DNA from: AWTP1-9 sp035703165 | Lineage (GTDB): Bacteria; Bacteroidota; Bacteroidia; Chitinophagales; Chitinophagaceae | DNA length: 16,507 nucleotides | Direction of reading: 5' to 3' | Assembly (NCBI GenBank): GCA_035703165.1 | Contig: DASSYR010000094.1 | Span: 1-16,507 of the forward strand | Shown: positions 12,121 to 16,507 of the stretch, piece after piece | How positions within the stretch are numbered: position 1 is the first letter of the stretch | Layout of the letters: each line of letters opens with the position of its first letter | The notes under the pieces: model-generated | The model's database searches: none | What the model was told of the DNA's origin: nothing | The model's input: the letters and a program-made list of their open reading frames with translations, nothing else | Translations under genes and position numbers: made by a program

Positions 12121-14346
12121 ATGTTTAGCAGATTATTAACAGTTTTTGCTTTAGTTCTGGCAGTAACTGTTTTAAAAGCCCAATCCGATACGCTTACCTC
12201 CAAAATATTTCACGATGACAGTACCCGCCCTATACACAAATATTTACCCGAAATAACTATGGTTGGCCGTAATAGTAAAAGTGATTATCAACAATTACCA
12301 GAAATTGTGGGTACCAATATTTATGCAGGAAAAAAAAATGCTTTAATTGTTTTGGATAATGTACAAGGCAATGTAGTTACCAATACAATGCGCCAGGTAA
12401 TAGCAAAAGTTCCCGGAATACATGTATGGGAAAGTGACGGCAGCGGTATTCAAATTGGTATAGCAGCAAGAGGTTTAAGCCCTAACCGTAGTTGGGAGTT
12501 TAATATCCGTCAAAATGGTTATGATATTGCCGCCGATCCATTTGGTTACCCGGAGGCCTATTACAATCCGCAATTACAAGCTGTACAACGTATTGAAGTA
12601 ATACGAGGCCAGGGTTCATTACAATATGGCCCGCAGTTTGGCGGAATGGTAAATTATATTTTACGAAACGGAAGTGATATTAACAAAAAAATACAGTTTG
12701 AAACACAACAAACCATTGGAAGTTTTGGTTTATTCAACAGCTTTAACGCCATTGGTGGCAAAACAAAAAAACTACATTACTATTCTTTCTTCGATCATCG
12801 CAATGGTGATGGCTGGAGAGATAACAGTCGCTTTTATACGAATGCCGGTTACGGAACTGTTACCTATTATTTTACCCCCAAACTTTCCTTAAGCGCAGAG
12901 CTAACGTACTCACATATCCGTAGCCAGCAGCCCGGTGGGTTAACAGATGCTCAGTTGTCACAAAATGCCCGGCAAAGTTTTCGCAGTCGTAACTGGTTTG
13001 ATATTACCTGGATAACACCCGCATTAATTTTAAATTACAGCATTAACGAAAATACCCGATTAAATACGAAAGTATTTGCTACTATGGGAGACAGAAACAG
13101 CGTAGGTTTTTTACAAAGTATTACGGTTAAAGATAGCATTAACCCTTCCACCCTGCAATATAAAAGTCGCATACTCAATTTAGACCAATACCGTAATTAT
13201 GGACTGGAAAGCCGCCTGATTACCGATTATCAATTAGGAGCAATAAAAAATACCATCTCCGCAGGCATCCGTTTATATACCGGTACTACTTATCGCAGGG
13301 CAGATGGCGATGGAACAACCGGCTCCGATTACGATATAACTTTAATTGGAAAATATCCCAGAGATATTCACTTCCGATCTAACAACGTTGCCGCATTTGC
13401 TGAAAATATTTTTCGCATTTCAGATAAATTGTTAATCATTCCCGGCTTGCGTTATGAATGGCTGGAGGGGTCTGCCTCGGGAAGAAACGGATATTCCACC
13501 AACGGCGATGAAATTATTTTGCAAAATATTACTCGTGGTAGAAGCTTTTTACTGGCGGGCGTGGGAGCCGAATACCATACCACGGAAACAACAGAGTTTT
13601 ATGGAAATATTTCGCAGGCCTATCGCCCTATTCAATTCGCCAACCTGCAAGCTCCCCCAACTACCGATGTGGTTGATCCGGATTTGAAAGATGCTAAAGG
13701 ATACAATATAGATTTCGGTTACCGTGGTAAAATAAAAAACTATTTACAATTTGACGTTAGCGGATATTACTTACAATATAGTAATCGTGTAGGAACCGTA
13801 ACCATTGCCGGTCCACAATCTTATCGTTTAATTACCAACATAGGTAATAGCACGAGCAAAGGGTTTGAAGGGTATGTGGAGTTTAACGCAGTAAGAGCTT
13901 TCACTAAATCGGTTACTACAGATGTAATTGTGTTTGGATCGTATAGTTATACAGATGCTATCTACACAAAAGATGCTGATAAAGTAACTGCAAAATTGAA
14001 AGGGAACCGGATTGAAAATGCTCCCCGTAACATTTTTCGCGGTGGTATAACTGCAGGATATAAAGGTTTTTTATTTACTACCCAGCTAAGCTATGTCAGC
14101 GATGCGTTTAGTGACGCTAACAATACTTTTTCTTCAGCAAATGCACAAAATGGTTTAATACCCGCCTATACACTGGTTGATTTATCCGCTACCTATAAAT
14201 TCAACAAGGATGTAAACATTAAAGCCGGTTTGAACAATGTATCTGATAAAAGATACTTTACACGTCGTGCCGGTGGTTATCCCGGCCCGGGTGCATTACC
14301 GGGAGAAGGGAGAAACTTTTTTGTTTCATTTGGAGTGAAATTATAG
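12121..14346 (+). CDS. TonB-dependent outer-membrane receptor, FecA-like
   Basis: A 741-residue outer-membrane, energy-coupled importer. A signal peptide is clear: hydrophobic core 5-18 and likely cleavage after LKA (20). A TonB-box-like EITMVG is at 44-49. The plug domain runs from about 75 to 185, with RQVIAKVPGI, AARGLSPNRSWE, the FecA-type GYPEAYYNPQLQAVQRIEVI and the RGQGSLQYGPQFGGMVNYI motif (163-181). The rest is beta-barrel sequence with alternating aromatics, ending in the TonB-receptor C-terminal strand FFVSFGVKL. There is no N-terminal signalling domain or carboxypeptidase-like domain, so this is not a FecIR-coupled transducer. The plug resembles ferric-citrate receptors most; the real substrate is unproven, but ferric siderophore or citrate fits a locus for heme and iron storage. 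A tandem operator lies upstream and a hairpin terminator downstream. Confidence 0.93.
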   Translation: MFSRLLTVFALVLAVTVLKAQSDTLTSKIFHDDSTRPIHKYLPEITMVGRNSKSDYQQLPEIVGTNIYAGKKNALIVLDNVQGNVVTNTMRQVIAKVPGIHVWESDGSGIQIGIAARGLSPNRSWEFNIRQNGYDIAADPFGYPEAYYNPQLQAVQRIEVIRGQGSLQYGPQFGGMVNYILRNGSDINKKIQFETQQTIGSFGLFNSFNAIGGKTKKLHYYSFFDHRNGDGWRDNSRFYTNAGYGTVTYYFTPKLSLSAELTYSHIRSQQPGGLTDAQLSQNARQSFRSRNWFDITWITPALILNYSINENTRLNTKVFATMGDRNSVGFLQSITVKDSINPSTLQYKSRILNLDQYRNYGLESRLITDYQLGAIKNTISAGIRLYTGTTYRRADGDGTTGSDYDITLIGKYPRDIHFRSNNVAAFAENIFRISDKLLIIPGLRYEWLEGSASGRNGYSTNGDEIILQNITRGRSFLLAGVGAEYHTTETTEFYGNISQAYRPIQFANLQAPPTTDVVDPDLKDAKGYNIDFGYRGKIKNYLQFDVSGYYLQYSNRVGTVTIAGPQSYRLITNIGNSTSKGFEGYVEFNAVRAFTKSVTTDVIVFGSYSYTDAIYTKDADKVTAKLKGNRIENAPRNIFRGGITAGYKGFLFTTQLSYVSDAFSDANNTFSSANAQNGLIPAYTLVDLSATYKFNKDVNIKAGLNNVSDKRYFTRRAGGYPGPGALPGEGRNFFVSFGVKL

Positions 14347-14365
14347 CAGCTTCACAAAAAATAAG

Positions 14366-14391
14366 AGTCCCTCTGATTAATCAGGGGGACT
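14366..14391 (+). terminator. Hairpin terminator after the receptor gene
   Basis: AGTCCCTCTGAT (14366-14377), loop TA, then ATCAGGGGGACT (14380-14391): a 12-bp stem with one U-G pair, starting 19 bp after the receptor stop. Only a short T-run (TTT) follows and an A-tract precedes, so it may work better in the reverse direction or as a 3' end stabiliser. Confidence 0.72.
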
Positions 14392-14573
14392 TTGCGTTAT
14401 GCGCCGGACTGATTGCCTTTTATTGAGAATCCCGGCATTTGTTTAACCCACACTATCCAACCATTTTTATTCCTTTTCAAAACCTATTAAAAAGGCTTGT
14501 GGAAATTTTTTATTATTCTATACTAGTTATTAATAAAAATAAATATTACACCTTTTTCATTGGCATCCGCTCT

Positions 14574-14647
14574 GTTGCTAAAAATCAACTTGTTTGAATA
14601 GGGTTTGGTTAGCAACGGCCTTCTTTGGATATTTTTAGCAACGGCCT
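14574..14647. repeat. Inverted/direct repeat structure in the receptor-ileS spacer
   Basis: The 539-bp gap 14347-14885 has no convincing gene and, apart from the terminator and the ileS promoter, is AT-rich. It contains one structured block. TTAGCAACGGCCT occurs twice in direct orientation (14609-14621 and 14635-14647), and GTTGCTAAAAAT (14574-14585) is perfectly complementary to ATTTTTAGCAAC (14631-14642). A 12-bp stem with a 45-nt loop can form, and the first direct repeat could compete for it. It may be a small RNA, a regulator site or the remnant of a mobile element; nothing decides between these. Confidence 0.6.
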
Positions 14648-14845
14648 AATACCTGAGGATTATAAATCCAACCGGTAGTAAGGCATTTTTCGTAAGCTAT
14701 TAGTTTTGGTGTTTTATAATATAGGTATATCAAATTAGCATCATGAATTATGCCAAACCATAAAAATGTGGAAAATAAGGAAGCTCTTTTCAGGCACATT
14801 TTGTAGATAATGATTATACATACCAAATCAATTCCCTATATTTCA

Positions 14846-14853
14846 TACCTTTG
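14846..14853 (+). promoter_or_regulatory. Probable -7 element of ileS promoter
   Basis: TACCTTTG is an exact TAnnTTTG match, 32 bp before the ileS ATG, giving a leader of about 29 nt. No clear -33 element is seen. Confidence 0.5.
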
Positions 14854-14885
14854 CCCACTTTAAAAATCAGACAGGATAAGCGTTT

Positions 14886-16507
14886 ATGAGCAACAAGTAC
14901 CGGGAATTCTCACAACTGAATCTTCCATCTTTTGAACAGGAAATACTGGCCCGCTGGACCGAAAATCAGGCTTTTGAAAAAAGTGTGAGTTTGCGGGAAG
15001 GGGCTAAACCTTTTGTGTTTTATGAAGGTCCGCCCAGCGCCAATGGTATGCCTGGTATTCACCACGTAATTTCCCGTACGCTGAAGGATTTGGTTTGCCG
15101 CTACAAAAGCATGAAAGGTTACCAGGTAAAACGTAAAGGCGGATGGGATACACATGGTTTGCCAATTGAGTTAGGGGTAGAAAAAGAATTGGGCATCACC
15201 AAAGAAGATATTGGCAAAAAAATATCTGTTGAAGAATACAATCAAAAATGCCGGGAAGCGGTATTAAGATTTAAAGATAAATGGGATGAACTTACCCGTA
15301 AAATGGGTTATTGGGTTGATTTGAACGACCCGTATATCACTTTCAAAAACGAATACATTGAAACGCTTTGGTGGTTACTGAGTGAATTGTATAAAAAGGG
15401 ATTGTTGTATGAAAGTGTAAGCATTCAGCCCTATTCTCCTGCTGCCGGTACCGGCTTAAGTTCGCATGAGTTGAACCAGCCGGGAACTTATAAAGATGTA
15501 AAGGATACCAGTGCGGTGGCAATGTTTAAGGCCGTGAGGAATGAGAAGAGTGAATTTTTATTCAATGCAATATCGAATAATGAACAAGGAATAACGAATG
15601 ATGAAGTTTTTTTTCTTGCATGGACGACCACACCGTGGACACTTCCTTCCAATCTTGGATTGACGGTAGGGGCTAATATTGATTATGTGCTGGTTAAAAC
15701 TTTTAATCCTTATACACATCTCCCCATAAATATTGTTTTAGCGAAAGCTTTGCTGGGTAAATATTTCAAACCTGAAGGAGAGAATGGTGATTTTGAAAAT
15801 TATTCTGCCGAAGTAAAACTCCTCCCCTGGAAAATCATAACCGAATTCAAAGGTTCACAAATAGAAGAATGCCGTTACGAGCAATTATTACCGTATGAAG
15901 CCAACCGGGAAACGGGTGGTGATTCATTCCGTGTATTAGTTGGGGACTTTGTTACAACAGAAGATGGCACCGGTATTGTTCACACTGCTCCGGCTTTTGG
16001 TGCAGATGACTATAAAGTAGGTAAGAAGTATGGTATTGGCATATTGACCATGGTTGACCGCCAGGGAAAATTCGTAGATGGATTGGGTGAGTTCAGCAAC
16101 CGTTATGTAAAGAATTATAAAGATGACCCGAATTATGTGGATGTGAATGTTGACATAGCCGTGAAGCTGAAAAAAGAAAACCGTGCCTTTAAAGTAGAAA
16201 AATACGAACACAGCTACCCGCATTGCTGGCGTACAGACAAACCGGTTCTTTATTATCCGCTGGATGCTTGGTTTATCAAAACTACGGCTCTGCGTGACCG
16301 CATGGTGGAACTGAACAAAACCATCAACTGGAAACCCAAATCAACCGGCGAAGGAAGATTTGGCAACTGGTTAGAAAATATGGTGGATTGGAACCTGAGC
16401 CGCTCCCGTTTCTGGGGAACACCTTTACCCATCTGGAGAACAGAGGATGGGGAGGAAGAAGTTTGCATCGGTTCCATCGAACAATTGAATGAAGGCATTC
16501 GGGAAGC
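14886..16507 (+). CDS. ileS: Isoleucyl-tRNA synthetase, N-terminal half (cut by window edge)
   Basis: IleS charges tRNA(Ile) with isoleucine and hydrolyses misactivated valine. About 540 codons of an expected 1,100 or so are present. The ATG at 14886 follows an in-frame TAA at 14877, so no earlier start exists. The class I active site begins FYEGPPSANGMPGIHHV (45-61): the HIGH signature is replaced by Gly57-Ile-His-His60. KGGWDTHGLPIELGVEK (84-100) follows. The editing domain shows WTTTPWTLPSN (246-256) and GTGIVHTAPAFGADDY (361-376) with the editing-type Asp374. The sequence matches the eukaryote-like type 2 IleRS group, naturally resistant to mupirocin. Residues about 218-240 form an extra stretch before the editing motif, partly encoded by a 7-bp repeat array. 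KMSKS lies beyond the window. Confidence 0.96.
   Translation, partial: MSNKYREFSQLNLPSFEQEILARWTENQAFEKSVSLREGAKPFVFYEGPPSANGMPGIHHVISRTLKDLVCRYKSMKGYQVKRKGGWDTHGLPIELGVEKELGITKEDIGKKISVEEYNQKCREAVLRFKDKWDELTRKMGYWVDLNDPYITFKNEYIETLWWLLSELYKKGLLYESVSIQPYSPAAGTGLSSHELNQPGTYKDVKDTSAVAMFKAVRNEKSEFLFNAISNNEQGITNDEVFFLAWTTTPWTLPSNLGLTVGANIDYVLVKTFNPYTHLPINIVLAKALLGKYFKPEGENGDFENYSAEVKLLPWKIITEFKGSQIEECRYEQLLPYEANRETGGDSFRVLVGDFVTTEDGTGIVHTAPAFGADDYKVGKKYGIGILTMVDRQGKFVDGLGEFSNRYVKNYKDDPNYVDVNVDIAVKLKKENRAFKVEKYEHSYPHCWRTDKPVLYYPLDAWFIKTTALRDRMVELNKTINWKPKSTGEGRFGNWLENMVDWNLSRSRFWGTPLPIWRTEDGEEEVCIGSIEQLNEGIRE
15571..15605 (+). repeat. 7-bp repeat array inside the ileS reading frame
   Basis: Five consecutive heptads ending in GAA: TATCGAA, TAATGAA, CAAGGAA, TAACGAA and TGATGAA. 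They encode residues around ISNNEQGITNDE, just before the editing-domain motif, in a stretch where relatives are expected to be shorter. Same period as the intergenic arrays, different unit. Confidence 0.7.

Noticed and set aside
12121..14346. Receptor as part of a FecIR-type signalling system.
   Set aside because: No N-terminal signalling domain and no sigma or anti-sigma gene next to it.
14635..14826. Minus-strand open frame of 63 codons in the receptor-ileS spacer.
   Set aside because: No recognisable domain, no promoter, and it starts in low-complexity AT-rich DNA.
14347..14885. A tRNA or T-box leader before ileS.
   Set aside because: No cloverleaf or T-box core sequence seen; the hairpin near 14366 is best explained as the receptor terminator.

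Overview
The window is bacterial, about 40% GC, and belongs to Bacteroidota, probably Chitinophagia/Chitinophagaceae. The reasons are the lack of Shine-Dalgarno sequences, several promoter elements of the Bacteroidota type TAnnTTTG, the form of HemJ, IleS and the TonB-dependent receptor, and stand-alone 23S-IVS-type four-helix bundle genes. The family-level placement is inference.

Layout. 1-108 (-): N-terminus of a ferritin. 206-8581 (-): a nine-gene run, transcribed in the order hemA, hemC, hemD, hemE, hemF, four-helix bundle gene 2, hemB, four-helix bundle gene 1, hemL. 8582-8793: divergent control region. 8794-10399 (+): hemH and hemJ. 10424-10535: an array of sixteen 7-bp repeats. 10535-11902 (-): hemN. 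11903-12120: second divergent control region. 12121-14346 (+): FecA-like TonB-dependent receptor, closed by a hairpin terminator. 14347-14885: AT-rich spacer with a small repeat structure. 14886 to the end (+): isoleucyl-tRNA synthetase, cut by the window edge.

Together the genes encode the whole C5, protoporphyrin-dependent route from glutamyl-tRNA to protoheme. HemA and HemL make 5-aminolevulinate, and HemB, C, D and E make coproporphyrinogen III. HemF (with O2) or HemN (without O2) makes protoporphyrinogen IX, HemJ oxidises it and HemH inserts iron. A ferritin and a probable ferric-siderophore receptor flank the set, so iron uptake, storage and use sit side by side.

Two things stand out. 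(1) An 18-bp motif, AATGACAAT-N4-TGACA, occurs upstream of hemA, hemH and hemN. In all three it has the same orientation to transcription and lies 29-31 bp upstream of the proposed -7 element, which suggests a heme-locus operator. (2) Most gaps in the hem operon are filled by short arrays with a strict 7-bp period. They begin on the TGA stop codon of the gene before them, enclose the two four-helix bundle genes, and one array lies inside the ileS reading frame. A different, REP-like palindrome encodes the HemE tail and the HemF N-terminus. Four-helix bundle gene 2 carries a one-base frameshift; its restored frame ends exactly on the next 7-bp array.
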